In this document: positions 1-12,350 of the stretch, one piece after another
How the letters are laid out: each line of letters starts with the position of its first letter
Position numbering within the stretch: the first letter of the stretch is position 1
Source: Neurospora intermedia
Lineage: Eukaryota > Ascomycota > Sordariomycetes > Sordariales > Sordariaceae
Length of the DNA stretch: 64,000 nt
NCBI GenBank assembly: GCA_037102815.1
Contig: BTPP01000002.1
Span: forward strand, 4,712,001 to 4,776,000
Direction: 5' to 3'
Notes under the pieces: model-generated
Seen by the model: the letters and a program-made list of their open reading frames with translations, nothing else
What the model was told of the DNA's origin: nothing
Database searches by the model: none
Translations under genes and position numbers: made by a program

Positions 1-459
1 TTGGGTGGTCGCCCTAAGCGTCGGCGACGGATGACAGGCTCTGGGGGAGGGCTTGGGCTCTTGCCCGACTCGTCTTCCTCTGGGGCTTCCTCTTCCTCGT
101 GTCCGTCACCACCCGACTCATCATCCTTCTCGACATCATCCTCGCCGTCTCGTTGTGATGGTTCGGCGTCGTCTTGATCGGCATCGGGCATAGGCTCATC
201 CTCGTCGTCTAGGCCTTCGAATGTCTTTGGGGTGCTTTCTGGTTGTGCATGGCTTTGATAAGCAACTGCTTGTTTGGAATGGAAGGATTTGCGTGTGGCT
301 GCTGCTTTCGTTGGAGTGGATCGCAATGTATGGAATACATTTGTACAAGCAAAGGGAGGGAGGAAATGCCAAATGATAAACGATGATGAAATCGAGTAAC
401 TTACCGAGGGCCTGTTGTGCGCGTTTCGCGGCTGCGCGGCCTGATCGCCGGGAAGGCAT
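1..459 (-). CDS. RSC7/Npl6-like chromatin-remodelling subunit, 5' part only
   Basis: The start codon lies at 459-457 in a good context. Exon 1 (459-405) encodes MPSRRSGRAAAKRAQQAL, rich in Arg and Ala. A 166-nt intron (404-239, GTAAGT to CCAG) follows in phase 1, and exon 2 runs from 238 off the left edge of the window. Exon 2 is strongly acidic (Asp/Glu runs) and ends at the edge with a basic stretch, RRRRLGRPPK, that resembles an AT-hook. A basic N-terminus, an acidic linker and an RRRRLGRPPK motif ahead of the main domain recall fungal RSC7/Npl6-type subunits of SWI/SNF-class remodellers, which act on nucleosomes in the nucleus. The main domain lies outside the window, so this identity is inferred from the N-terminus only; another AT-hook chromatin protein is possible. 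Confidence 0.5.
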
Positions 460-1398
460 GATTTCAAAGGTAATGTATTGTCTGCTGGGTGATAAACTGA
501 TCGGGGTTTGGAGTCTCGGCGCAGAGTAGTAAGGCGGACGGTTGAGTTGCGTTTGGGGTTTGGAGGTGACAATGTCAAAATTACTGAGACGCGGTTGAGA
601 GGTGGGAGACGTGAAGCCGCTGCAGTCAGTCCTGCTAGTGGTGGTTTGCGTGTGAAGCGACTGTCGATTGACCCACTTGACGTGTACAGTGTAATGATCA
701 AGCGCACTGTGATTTTCTCTACGTACGGTGCAACGACAGAGCCCTTCAACCAAATAAACCAAGCCTGTACTGTGTAAGTCATCCCTTTGAAGTCCTGGAT
801 TCCAGCTTCGTTATGGACACATTCGACAAACCTGCCTCTTTGAGACTTCATGTTTTCCAAAAGGGGAGTATTGATGTTTTGTATTAACTATCTTGATTCC
901 CCAAGTCCCTGTCGGTGCCAAGTCAAATAGCAAATAACGAAAGAATTCCCCTGAATGCGTCGAGGCAAGATCAACTTTCAAACCCGCAGATGTCCTTCCG
1001 CTATGCCTAGGTAGAAGCTGACCGATCTAACCTCGTTTCCCATTTTATGCTCATAGTGTGCCAGACCCCTTTGTCCTGCCGCACTGCAACCAGCCTCCGC
1101 AGTCACCAGCCCTATCTTGGGCATATGATAACCTGCTTCTCTTCCGACCACCAATATGCTTCCAAGCTTCTCGAAAATCCGGACGTGCCTGTGGATCGTC
1201 TTTTGCCCGTAAACCAAAGTTCAAAAGCCACCACGTTCTCAGTAGGATAACCTTGTCATCTCAGTGAGGCTGACCACCCTGTCAAGCTTAAGAAAACGCA
1301 ATGCTGTCACGCCGCGATTCTGTCCCGTGGAAATTAAGAAGCGGAGCCGCCCACCAAGAGCCAACGCTCTATCCAAACTACCCGCGCACCCGAGGCAC
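460..1398. other. Intergenic spacer between the RSC7-like gene and TFIIB
   Basis: This is the promoter side of the leftmost gene and the 3' side of TFIIB. The open frames here are short, overlap one another on both strands and have no coding-like composition. I see no RNA gene or repeat. Confidence 0.5.
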
Positions 1399-2445
1399 CT
1401 AGTTCGCAGGAAGCTTGTCGAGGTTTGGCACTCCCTCAGGGAAGATCTCCTCAAGCAGCTTGTCCTTCTTGTTATAGAGGAGACGATAAGCTGTTTTGAC
1501 GGTTCCGTCGCTAACACCAGCCACTGCCGCAATCTCCTTGGACGTACGTGACTCGTTCCTGATGTGGGATGCCATGTAGATACACGCAGCGGCGACGGAA
1601 AGGGGAGAACGGCCAGCCAGCTCCGAAATAGTGCTGGTCTTGTCGGCCAACTGGCGGGCAACGTCCTCGACCGCAACTGAGTTGCGGAAGTTGAGGTTGC
1701 TGCAGTAACGAGCGCAAAGCTCGGTAGCTGTAGTAGATCCCTTGCCCTGGTATTGCTGGTTGAAGGTGGGGATGCTGGTCGTGATTGCATGCTCCTCGCC
1801 TCCGATCTTCTGGAGGAAGGATTCCAACTGCTTGAAAACCCTGCCAATCTCCTTCTTCGAAACCTTGGTCAGGCCGTAAATCTCACGGAACGTACGCGGC
1901 ACTCCCGTTTGGCGGCATGCAATGAAGATGCAGCCAGCGGTGATGGCTTCCTGAGACTTGCCCTTGAGGGCCTTGTTGTCCTCGACGAGCTTGTAAATGT
2001 GCTTGGCAGCATTTGCCACCTGGGTACCAGCATTGATGCTGTCCGTCAAGCCCTGAATATCTCGATAGGCCTGCATAAGCTGCTTGGAGTTCTTGTCCTG
2101 GGTGATCTTGTTCTGAAGGTGGGACAGGTTCTTGCCGTTCTTGCCATCGAACGCGATAGTGGTCTGGAGCTGGTCACCATCGATCAGCTGGTTGGGACCA
2201 TCACCAACACGAGAGGGGTCATCGTTGCCCTGGTCGTCGTTGGAGAAAGTACGCCACTCGGAGCGGGTATCGATGATGCGCTCGCCCAGCACAAGACCGC
2301 AGGAGCCGCAAACCATGTCTCCTGACGAGAACTCTTCGACAAGGTGAGGCGGATCTTCCTTGCACTCCGGGCACATGAGGAGATTCTGGAGATTCTCCTT
2401 GAACTTCTCCTGTTGCGGAGGCTTGGGAATAATGAAATCGGTCAT
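1399..2445 (-). CDS. sua7: Transcription initiation factor TFIIB
   Basis: An uninterrupted frame of 348 residues. TFIIB bridges TBP at the core promoter to RNA polymerase II and helps set the start site. The N-terminal zinc ribbon is seen as CPEC (C25, C28) and CGSC (C46, C49), followed by the B-reader segment RSEWRTFSND (about 61-70). A linker leads to two cyclin-like repeats, the first near 110-210 with AGCIFIACRQTGVPRTFREI and the second near 225-320 with AAACIYMASHIRNESRTSKEI. Length matches the family (yeast and human about 320-345). The start at 2445 puts the ribbon at the expected distance from the N-terminus. No intron is needed. Identity is firm from the motif order. Confidence 0.97.
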   Translation of the reverse strand: MTDFIIPKPPQQEKFKENLQNLLMCPECKEDPPHLVEEFSSGDMVCGSCGLVLGERIIDTRSEWRTFSNDDQGNDDPSRVGDGPNQLIDGDQLQTTIAFDGKNGKNLSHLQNKITQDKNSKQLMQAYRDIQGLTDSINAGTQVANAAKHIYKLVEDNKALKGKSQEAITAGCIFIACRQTGVPRTFREIYGLTKVSKKEIGRVFKQLESFLQKIGGEEHAITTSIPTFNQQYQGKGSTTATELCARYCSNLNFRNSVAVEDVARQLADKTSTISELAGRSPLSVAAACIYMASHIRNESRTSKEIAAVAGVSDGTVKTAYRLLYNKKDKLLEEIFPEGVPNLDKLPAN

Positions 2446-4902
2446 TTTGGGCGTTGTTCAACGGTACTGTGTATTTGGACTATCTGGAGAAAATGGGAAA
2501 ATCGTCGCGACCCAGGTGAACTGCGGTTTCAAGTTTTTGCAGTGGAAAATCCAGAAGCCGGAAGATAAAAAATGGTCGAAAAAACGAATATCGAAGGCGG
2601 GGAAGGATGCGCGACGCCAGAATTTTGATTGATTTGGTGCGTCGCTGTGGCTGGACGAGAGAGATCAAAGCCCTTTGTTGCAAATGGGCTTGTCTCGCTG
2701 AATTTGGGCGTGACTGCTCTGGTTTACCAGTGAAGGCGTCCGAGGAGGCACTCGAGTGAGGTCGCCGCAGAACAGAACAGTCGGGTCACGGTCGGTACGC
2801 TGATAGTGTTGTCGTCGGGGATTACAGATGCTTCGATGGACTTCAGATCGAGCGCGACAGAACCTACGGGAAAGCGGTCGAAATCGAATTCCTTGGTTCC
2901 GACTTCAACAACGACAAAAGAATTTTGTCGGCAGCGTTCTTTCGATGATTTGGGATTGAGCACGGCGAGCGAGCGAGCGACGGGCAGTGACGGGTTGACA
3001 AGATGTGCGTGGACGAAGGGGCGAGGCGCGGAGTCCTGAGGAGAAAAAAAAGAAAGAAAGAGAAAGAGAATGGAAGTGGGAAAGGCCCAGTCCGGCTGCC
3101 TGTTGTTGACCTGAGTCGCAGATAAGTGGAAACCCTCAAGGGAACCTGGAAGACTGTGACGGGCCGGCTCCGGCTGTTTGGCTGACGGTTGCGGTTTGGC
3201 CTGTAGAGGTACGTAACACTGGCAAACAGCCGCTGTAGGATTGGCCCTAATCGCTAATGGCCCCAGTGACACCTCAGCAGGCACCAAGGAACTGCATGGC
3301 GCGATCTTGCTTCCATTCAACCTGCCCTGGACGCCTTGACCCCAGCTGCTGAGGCCCCACATAACCTTAGGTACGTAGCGACTCGAGGCGGACCGTTCCT
3401 TATTAGGTAGGGCATGTTCATCGACCTGGAATGAATGGACTTGTCTCAGAAGAGGAAATGGTTTTTCTTGAGGATATGGTCCGTGTTTTATGTACTTCGA
3501 GAGTTACGGGCTGTTTTCTGATCGAAGTTCCTTTTTGGAAGCATTTTCTACTATCAACATCCAACTGCTCATTGGACCTGCAAATGGCTTACCATAGAAA
3601 TTCTAGCGCTTGATATGAGCCTCGTCGCGGTCGAAAGGCTACCTAGCCTTGGCGACCAAATTTCCAAGTCCGATTTCCAAAGATCTCAGTTGAGATAGTT
3701 TCAGATATGGTGGTCACATGGCAATGCTGTTGACGGCTCTGTAGTGTTCCTATCTCTCGACGACTTCCAAACCCATTTCCGAATCCTGATTTCCAGGTCG
3801 ACGACGAACACGCCCTTCCCTTGGAACAGGGGAGTTCCCCACCTTCCCCCCGTGTTGCCACTGCACACCTTCAGCCTTACAAAAGAAAGGCCATGCATCC
3901 TTGATGGTTCTCGGACGGACTTTCCGAGACCGGACGTTGCATCGACGGAGTTCAATCCGGAGCCCGGGATCCCACTTATTTATGGACGAGCCGCATCGCA
4001 TCGAATCGAACCGACACGTTCTCCCCCCACACCAATCTGCTTTACCTCTGATACGATACAGGGGACTTGAAGACTGCCACGCCAAACCTGCATATTAGAC
4101 AGCATTTCGTAACGGCTCTTTGGGGTCCCTGCTTCCACGAACAACGATAGAACGACCTTCGAATCCAGGTACTACTCTATCCTTGCGGGGAATCACCAGA
4201 AATTTATAGTAGGTTGAACCTGTGGACTAAGTGGGCTGCGTGTGCATGAGGAACAAAGATCGTGATCTTATGTTGGTGGCCTAAGTAGCAAGCTACACCA
4301 GGCCTCTTTATAGGAACTGAAACTGACTTGTGTTTCAGGCCCCCCTCGTGTCTTCCGTAGAGAAGTCGCTGTCAACGTGGTGATGGACTTCGAAGCCGGA
4401 TAGTGTACCCGTTCCCAAGTCACTCGACAGCTGGAACGGCATGTTCCTTTCAAGTCACGGCTCCTTAACACCAGCAGCATCATCGGCCAACAGTCAAAGC
4501 GCAAAATCCACTCGAAAGCAGTGGCAGTGACAGTAACGGGAAACCACTGACAAAGAAGAGGAAACTCGGACAGGATCCGCGAAAAGATCCGCTTTCCCCG
4601 GTAAGAAAGCCATAAACCCCAAAAACACCAACACAAAGAAGATTGTCACCAGCCCGCTAGCCACTCAATGATGTTGCCGTCATGCCACAAAGAACACACC
4701 ACTACACAGCCGTGCTGTCCTCTCCTCACAGGCCCTTTCCCCAAGCCTCTAGTTTTGAATGATGCCGCCAGACTGACACAAGTATAAGTGATCTCACATC
4801 CCCACCCTATCCTATCCATGCCTCCAGTTATACGAAACAACTCTTTCGACACCACGCGTCTACAAATTTCACATCGTCTTCGAAAACAACACAATCAGAA
4901 AA
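2446..4902. other. 2.5-kb intergenic region upstream of TFIIB
   Basis: It holds the TFIIB promoter and the upstream region of the small gene at 4903. A purine tract (GAAA/AAAG runs) lies near 3040-3075, and TTAGGTACG- and TACCTAG-type motifs near 3365 and 3640. Open frames up to 212 residues occur (2724-3362, minus) but are low-complexity and have no recognisable domain. No RNA gene seen. Confidence 0.45.
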
Positions 4903-5283
4903 ATGCCACACCCCCACCAAGCCCCCGAGTTCTCTTTCTACGTCACCAGCCCCGACAGATCTAACCCCAGCTCTTCCAACTCTTCCACCTCCTCCAACTC
5001 TCGTTCCAAATCTGCCAACCTTAACTCTGGTTGCAGTACAAGTTCCAACCCACACTCCAGCTCCTCAATGGCAGCCTCTTGGCGTTCCAACGCTTCCGAG
5101 CTCCGGGACATCACTCGCGACTTCACTGCCGCGCGGGCGACTTCGACGGACGCCAAGACCAAGAGTTACACGGAGAAAGAAGCCATTAGGTTTGAGGCGA
5201 TGGCGAGAAACGCCGAGCTTATGGCTAGTATGGCCACGACAGCTTCGGCTGCTAAGGAGAGGAGTGGAGCCAAGAAGGCATGA
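4903..5283 (+). CDS. Small Ser-rich hypothetical protein
   Basis: An intronless frame of 126 residues that I do not recognise. The first half (about 16-60) is dominated by Ser and Asn, including SNSSTSSNSRSKS, and is probably disordered. The second half (about 62-126) is Ala-, Glu- and Lys-rich (ELRDITRDFTAAR, EKEAIRFEAMARNAELMASM) and looks like one or two amphipathic helices. There is no signal peptide and no membrane segment. The ATG lies in AAAATGCC, preceded by pyrimidine/CA-rich leader sequence. The composition change within one frame and the clean ATG favour a real gene, but without a family match this remains uncertain. Confidence 0.55.
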   Translation: MPHPHQAPEFSFYVTSPDRSNPSSSNSSTSSNSRSKSANLNSGCSTSSNPHSSSSMAASWRSNASELRDITRDFTAARATSTDAKTKSYTEKEAIRFEAMARNAELMASMATTASAAKERSGAKKA

Positions 5284-5568
5284 TGGACGGATAGCTTCGG
5301 GAAATAAACTAGGGAACGAGGAACGAGTACAAGAGCTAAATTCAATTCGAGATCGCAAACAATGTTCATCAAGAGAGAAACTTCAGGGACGTGAGAGAAA
5401 CCAAGGGACTTATCTTGTCTCCTTTCCGGTAGGTATTAGAAATGTCGTAAACTCGTGACGATACTCAGGTATCTAATTTCACTCTCTGCCATCAAAGAGC
5501 ATTAACCCAATCACCATAAACAAACCATGCCTTTTTTTCCTTTGCTTGGATATCAAGACCTAATCGGT

Positions 5569-6326
5569 TTAGAAAAGACCAAACTTCTTCTCGTTGCCCG
5601 AGTTGTTGTCTTCCTTGCTCTTGATAGGGAACTCATTGCCAGTAGAGCTCTTGTAGCCATCGCGGATGGTCTGGGCAATCATCTTGTCCTTAGCCTGCTC
5701 GACGGCGCTCTCGTTGTTCTGAGGGCCCTGGCCGAGGAACTTTTCCTGGACAAAGTCGATGCCTGTTGTGAAAAGAGATGTTTTGTTAGGGTATTGTTCC
5801 ACGATAGGGATCAGTGAAAAAAGAGGTGAGTTGACTTACCCTTGTCCAGGAGATCCTCGTTCTTCTCACCCTTGGCACCACCACCGGCCATGTTGTTGAA
5901 GGCGTTCATGAAACCGCCCTTGGATTCGTTGTTGGAGGACTGCTGTTGGCTGTCGTTGTCGTTCTTGTTCTGGGAGCCGCCCATGAAACCAGTAAGCTTG
6001 CCAACGAAACCGCCGTCACCAGAAGAGTTGTTCTGCTTGTTGTCAGAGCCATAGCTGTTGTTGTTGCTAGAGCCATAGCTGTTGCTGGAGCCGTAGCGGG
6101 AAGGCTCGTCATCACCGGCGTTGCCCTTGTAGCCGGCGTCATTCTTATAGCTCTGGTTGCTGGATCCATAGTTGGAAGAACCGTACTCGTTGTCACGGTC
6201 CTCAGAGCCGTAGTTGGAGGAGCCCTGGCCATACTCGCCCCGTCTCTCATTCTCGCGCTCAGAGCCGAACTCACCACGCTGGGAGCCGAACTCACTATCA
6301 CGCTCGCCGAAGTTGTTGTAGGACAT
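5569..6326 (-). CDS. Gly/Asn/Ser-rich hydrophilin-like protein
   Basis: Two exons: 6326-5840 and 5762-5569, split by a 77-nt intron (GTAAGT to CAACAG, phase 1), giving 226 residues. The N-terminal three quarters is very hydrophilic and repetitive, with many SSNYGS/YGSSN units, then a short VGKLTGFMGG motif and NNMAGGGAKGEKNEDLLDKG. The C-terminus is better conserved in style: GIDFVQEKFLGQGPQ, then ESAVEQAKDKMIAQTIRDGYKS. I know similar fungal proteins with this tail but no assigned function. High Gly with strong hydrophilicity fits hydrophilins, which protect against drying or stress; that role is inference. A TATATAA on the minus strand (6455-6449) sits about 125 nt upstream of the start. 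Confidence 0.8.
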
Positions 6327-6448
6327 CTTTGCTGATTTGGATTAAGAAAAAAAATGATGGAAGAGATGATGTGATTGAGGTTGATGAGGGGACTTGGAAG
6401 ACGGCGGGGACCAAGGAACAGAGGGGCTGCTGGAAGATGTACAGATGC

Positions 6449-6455
6449 TTATATA
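6449..6455 (-). promoter_or_regulatory. Probable TATA box of the hydrophilin-like gene
   Basis: TATATAA on the minus strand, 123-129 nt upstream of the ATG at 6326. The distance allows a leader of roughly 90 nt. Confidence 0.4.
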
Positions 6456-6512
6456 GTGTTTGATAGTATGTGATACTAGTGTAGAGGAGGACTGTCTAAT
6501 CTACTAGGACGA

Positions 6513-6528
6513 GGGGGGGGGGGGGGGG
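6513..6528 (+). repeat. Homopolymer run of 16 G
   Basis: Sixteen consecutive G residues between GACGA and TGGAG. It lies upstream of the hydrophilin-like gene and is C-rich when read in that gene's direction. Confidence 0.9.
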
Positions 6529-8251
6529 TGGAGATGACGAGATGAGTCCGATGAATCGCGGAGGGGATTTGTCTCCAGTTCTCAGCTGAGCTGGGGTCGA
6601 CCACTTAGGTAGGTGCTGTGCAACCAGCGTACGAGAAGCCAAGGCAAGACCATGTCAGACATCATACCTCTATGTCGTCGTGAATGAGGAGGACTCCGAC
6701 TGACGTCTTGATCTTCGGACTGCAGGTACGTAATACTAACCTGGAACTTGAAGATACTAGTGCAAGTGGGGGGAACGGGGTCGACGGGCAAGCTGGACCC
6801 AGGCTCCGAGGGCCAGAACTACTACCTAGGTAAACTCTGGTGGTAGTTTGTGGCGGTGCTTCCCCTCGGCTCATTTTGACGCACCTTCCCCGCCCATCTT
6901 TGATGTTGGCGATGATGAGCTTGTTTTGTAGCTCTGTTTTCCATTCCTGAACCATGGTTCGATCCGTCTGGAAGTTAGGTTGTATTGTGATTCTTGAGCA
7001 GAAGCTTTACCTCCCTGTCAGGTACCGGGCACGGACCAGTACTTACAAGCAAAGCTTCTTGACTCTGTACTGTGTATGGCCACTCGGTCGAGTGCTAGAG
7101 ATCGTCAGTGACGTGAGACGATTCAACTTACCCAACTCACCATGGAAACTCATATGGAAGAATCTCCATGGCCTCGCCCTCCATACAATTCTCTTTTCCT
7201 TGATGGTGATTAGCAGTATCTTCATTCAGAACAATTCAGATATCACCGGATCACTCCCGTGGACTCCCGGGTGATAATCCAGATTCCCATCAATGAGACC
7301 GACAAGGTACATATCAAAGTCAAGAGACTGATTGAGACAGAGAAATGCCAGTCAGGGACTCTGTAGGCCTGGACCGAGGAGATCATGAATCACGACTCCA
7401 TTTTGCCTGCCTTCATTAAAGTTAGAAGACCCCACAATGGAGGAAGATATGATCTCAGCTGGGTGAGGGTCCATCACAGGAACGCATGATGCAGACACCA
7501 CGCCTTTAAAGGTGTCCGGAGGGGTTGCGTGGGTAGCATGGATACCTCTAGCGTGGGTTGAGGAACAAAAATGGAAGTGGAAGTTTGTGAGAAGCTTTGG
7601 TGATTCGTGACGGAGGAAAGGCAGCAGCAGGGGGGGAGGGGCCGAAAGACATCAATCCAGGGCCCTGTAGCTCTTGAACCCCCCCCTCCGTTGCAGTGAG
7701 GTCCAGTCCCACCTCAGGTGGTGAAGGTCTCGGCTCCATTTCGTTCCCTTGCGGGGGGCCGGGAGCCTAAGCGGCGGATAGATTGAAACGCCGACACCGG
7801 GCGTGCACGAGCCACGGCAGACCTGAGGGTTGTACCTTCTAGGTACCTACCGTATAATTTCGGGGTATTCGTTTTTAACTTCCAGGGAAGCCAGGCATAA
7901 AATGTAAGCATAGTTACCGCAACATTCATGCCAACCAGAGATTGTACGAAAGACGGAGAATTTAAACATCTTCACCCTCCAGCACCCTCGAAAGGATGAG
8001 GTGGGAAAAGGCAGAGAATCAGAGAATTGAATTTACAGTACCTCAGGGTAGCGATATGTCTCCTCACAATTTTTGGCGAGCATAAAGTACACAATATTCG
8101 TCCAGTATGCTTACAGAATTATGCCTGGTTTCCCAGAAACCTACCTCTAAAAACGAAGGGCCCCGAAGTTATGCAGTAGTATAGGTAATTGGAACTGCCG
8201 TTCAATAGGCAGAGGCCTCAGCAGTAGCCCCACCCTCGACTAACCCGTCAC

Positions 8252-8265
8252 TCCCGCCCCCCGGC
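8252..8265 (+). repeat. LINE target-site duplication, left copy
   Basis: TCCCGCCCCCCGGC, 14 bp, identical to 13624-13637 at the other end of the LINE. Confidence 0.9.
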
Positions 8266-10249
8266 ACCTTCCCCCGAATAATTTTTTTCAGGACTGGCTT
8301 CGGCCAATCAGAAGCCGTTATTCGAAAGTAAACCAATTAGGACCGGGTATCCTAAACCGTCGCCTAAACACCAAAATAGTCATCACAACTTTTTCCACCC
8401 TTTAAAATAGGCTCAACGCCCCTCTCACCTCCCCGCCGGCTATAATAGCGCCTTTCTAAGACAATATTATAGCCACCCTACGCAAAATAAACAAAGAGTT
8501 TATCGAGAGCCTCCAAGCACGCTTCTAAGTCGTCGAAAAATTTATCGAGGCTATCGCTAAAACCTACAACTCCCTCAACTCTCCCGCTTAAAAGAGGGCA
8601 ACGGCCCTCCTTCGTACCTAGCTTCACAACCTCCTACGCTCCTTCTTTTACTTAGAAAGCTACGTAACTACTTACTATTAATTGCCTTCAATTCCTCCCC
8701 CTTCTCTTCCTCGGATTCGATCCCTAGCGACTCCCCCCTAAGCGAAGCCACCCAATAAAGCCAATCCTAACCAACTACGCACCGCCCTACCTACAGCCCC
8801 GCCCAATTAGGTATAGGCCTAAACGCCCGCTAAAGACGCAAATATTATATAGCAATAGGTTATTAATAAAAAAAAGAAAAATAGGATTAAAATAACCGGT
8901 CTAACTATTTTTACTAATAATATTAACTATAAATCCCCCCCTCCCTCTAATACTATTACCACCCGTAAAGAGAATTATAGGACTTTCTTCAAATTTATAC
9001 CGGACGTAGAATTTTGGAATACAATACCCAAAGGAATTATTTCTTATATTACTAAAGAAATTAAATTTCTTCGCTACTATATTAAAAAGATTTACCCTAT
9101 ATAATCCAATTTTTATATTGAAACTACTACCCCCGACTAACGCTTAACCTTTATCGAACTTAGTAAGAAGATCCTATAGTGTAAAATCGAATTCGAAATA
9201 AAATCGGTCTTATACTACCTCGCCGGCATTCCCCTTAAATTTTTCGCCTACAACGGGGCTTATAATACAAAACCCTATATTAAATAAGAAGTCCTAATTA
9301 CTACTAAATAGTAAGCCAAAATTATTAAGGCCAAAATATTCGGCAATTATATTATTATTCTCCCGAAGAAGATATACCCGTTTAAGATTTTTAAATCCGA
9401 ACCCGCCCGTATAATAGAATAGAACCCTCGAATTAATACCTACGAACGCTACTTCGGCCTATACTATACAACTAAATATACCTCTACCTCGGTCTATAAG
9501 AATTACAACACCCCTTCTACTAACTATAGGGATATATACAAATTAGTCCTACAATACCCGAACTACCTCGGCCCCGCCCAGCCCGGATATTAAAATTACC
9601 CAGTCTTCCCTAAAGTTAGAAACGGCTATATTATTAGGCCTACGACCGAATAACGTACGGGCGTATACAAAGTAAGTAAAACCGCATATAAGGCAACTAC
9701 CTACGAATTTAAAAAAATTAGAGAAGTAAACGCAAACGCTACTATCTAGGAGGCTATTGTAATTAACAAGGATAGCGATACATTACTATAGGACTCGCCT
9801 CCGGTAGAATCGGCTACGCTATAGCCTACGCTTTCTTACCCTCCCCCCTACCCAAAACTAACCCAACCCTCCCTCCGCCCCGCCACCCCCCCCCCCGCCC
9901 GCCCTAATACCTACCCAAACCCTATCCCTTAACCTACAGACAGCTTAAACTAAAGCCACCGTTTAGAAAAAGACTAATAAATACCGTCTCGGCCTATTTA
10001 GTAACGAAGGTTATAATACTTCGTTCTCCTTTAATTAGCCCCCCCCTACACCGTACACTAGAGTCCTATTAACCGGTAGGGGCTCTTCCAACAGTACTAG
10101 AACCCCGGTAGAAATTTAAAACAACCTCCTAAAAAGGTAATTCCCTATAGCTACTAACCGCCCCTAAACACCTACACAATTATTTTAACCGCGCGTAAAC
10201 ATTAATAACGAAGAGTAAATAATACCCCTACCCCCCTCTAACTTATAAT

Positions 10250-10860
10250 AAAAGAACTTAAGATTATTTCCGTTAATATTTAAAAGTCCCTAACTAATAT
10301 TAACAGTATATTCGAATAGGCAATTAACAACCGGATCCCGGTAATCTATATCCAAGAGCCACCTATTATATAGGACTATCTCCGTAAATACCCCAACTTC
10401 TATATTATCGGTCTAAATAACCGAAATACCCGTATAGCGATATACGTCGCTAAAATATATAAATTCGTCGTTACTACCTCCCTCCGAACTTATACTACTA
10501 CTACCTCCGTCCAAAGTTCGAATATTACCAACGTCTACTAGTACCTACAAAATAAATAAGCGGCCCTAACTAAAATATACCTCCTTAATATTCCTACATT
10601 CTACTCCCTTATAGTCAGCGATTTCAACGCACACCACTATACATAGGATCTACGTTTTCGTAACTCTCCGAGAAGGACCAAAATCAACGACCTTATAACT
10701 ACGTTTAGCCTCTACTTCCTTAATATACCAAGCGTCCCTACCTATAAATACGTATAAAGCGAATTTATAATCGACCTAACCTTCGGAATCGATAGATCTT
10801 ATATAAGGGTAGGGGTATAAATATCCGACTATAGGAAATTCATTATTACTATCTTAACAA
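10250..10860 (+). pseudogene. LINE ORF2: endonuclease domain remnant
   Basis: Plus-strand reading recovers an exonuclease-endonuclease-phosphatase fold pattern: LKIISVNI at the start, a YIQEPP-type motif about 90 nt later, SDFNAHH near 10618 and EFIIDLTF near 10759. Several in-frame stops interrupt it. It supplies the nick for target-primed reverse transcription in intact LINEs. Confidence 0.8.
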
Positions 10861-11399
10861 TCTATACTACCCCGCCCCCCCGTAAATACCTCCTCCCCCT
10901 AAATTATTTAAATAATATTATTATAGTACTATATAAATAATTCCTACATTAACCTTATATACCTACTACGGTAGAAGAATTCAACGAATTCGTATAGTTA
11001 CTTACTAATACCTTCGAAAGTATAATTAAGGAATTTTTAATTCCGGTCGGCGGCCAGCCTAAGAATATACTATAATAGAATCCCTCCTTAGCCAAAACTA
11101 AGGAAACCGACCCAACCGTATACCGCAAAGTCTATAGGGATATACGCTAAATATACTATAAAAATAAAATCAATAACACTAAATCCCCGAAGGACTTAAG
11201 CAATATCCTACGATAGAAAAAGGATCCGCTAGACAATAGGCCTACGCTAATCAATACACCCGAACAGAAATTTACCTACCCGGAGGAGATCGCTACCTAT
11301 CTCACCTATACCACCTTCCACCCCCCGGGAGAGGACCCCCTCCCCCCCTACATCTACTACAATAATACTCTCCTACCCAATATTACTATATAGGCCCTC

Positions 11400-12350
11400 G
11401 AACCTCTATCGGACAAGGAATTTAAAGAAGCTTTCCTACAATATAGTTCGAATACGCCAGGCCCGAACAAAATTATTCTAAATACCCTAAAAGTATTATA
11501 GAATACAGTCCTTCTTTACTTTAAGGCTATTACAACCGCATTCCTCCTCTTCGGTAAATTCCTAACCCCGTTTAAAAAGGCCGAAGTCGTTACCCTCTCC
11601 AAATTTAGCAAGGATTTATATAACTATAAAAGCTAACAGTCCATCACTCTCCTTTCTACTATCGGTAAAAGTATTAAGAGACTTATAGCCCGTAGAATAA
11701 CAATTATCGCTTTAAATTCGGATTTAATACCTAAGGATTCTATAAGAGCCCTCCTAATACAATCGGCCATAAACCTAATTATTACCCTAATATACAATGC
11801 CGAAGGCGCTAACCAGTTCAACTAGTATAGTATTATCCTTACATTCAATATTAATTCTACCTTCCCCTTTACTAGGGTAAATAAATTTTCCAAAATCCTT
11901 ACAGACTAAAACTAGCCCCCTACTTTCAATAACCTAATTTAGGACTTCTATATAAATAGGAGCTTCGAGTTCCACTAAGTAAATAGTAAATTTTATACTA
12001 ATAACAACCTCCTACAAGGGTTACTATAGTCGCCTATCCTTTTTCTCCTCTTTATAATATCCCTCCTAAAGAGAATATAAGGACCTACCTTCTCATATAC
12101 CAATAATATTACTTACCTAATAATAAGTAAAAATATAATATAAATCTTCTATATAACGTCCTATAGGGTTACTAATCTCTACGAATAAACAATAGCCTTA
12201 AGCTTTAAAATCGACTATAAAAAGACGGAAGTACTATACTTTCCGCTCTATAGTAAAAATATAAAGAAAATTTAGCGAAACCCTACCCGTATTATTATTA
12301 ATATCCCCACGGGCCCTATTAGGCTATAGAAAAAAATAAAGTAGTTTAGC
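11400..12350 (+). pseudogene. LINE ORF2: reverse transcriptase remnant
   Basis: Characteristic RT blocks are visible in one plus frame: a PGPNKI-like block (about 11460), KAEVVTLSKFSK then the LLSTIGKSIKRL block (about 11575-11690), and the catalytic box reading FSYTNNITYL near 12090-12119, where both Asp residues have become Asn. The reading is broken by stop codons of the TAG/TAA type expected from RIP. Confidence 0.8.

Larger units (their letters stand above)
6327..8265. other. Intergenic region up to the LINE insertion
   Basis: It contains the hydrophilin-like promoter, a run of 16 G (6513-6528), and CCTAGGTA/TAGGTACC motifs near 6829 and 7842. No frame has coding character. TG and CA dinucleotides are common here, in contrast to the LINE just downstream, so this flank is not visibly RIP-mutated. 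Confidence 0.5.

Noticed and set aside
2724-3362. 212-residue minus-strand open frame
   Set aside because: Low-complexity, overlapping frames on both strands, no domain; lies in the TFIIB upstream region.
6954-7274. 106-residue plus frame with a hydrophobic end
   Set aside because: Short, no domain and no codon bias like that of the neighbours.
11633-11821. 62-residue minus frame inside the LINE
   Set aside because: Antisense to the reverse transcriptase remnant; an effect of RIP base composition.
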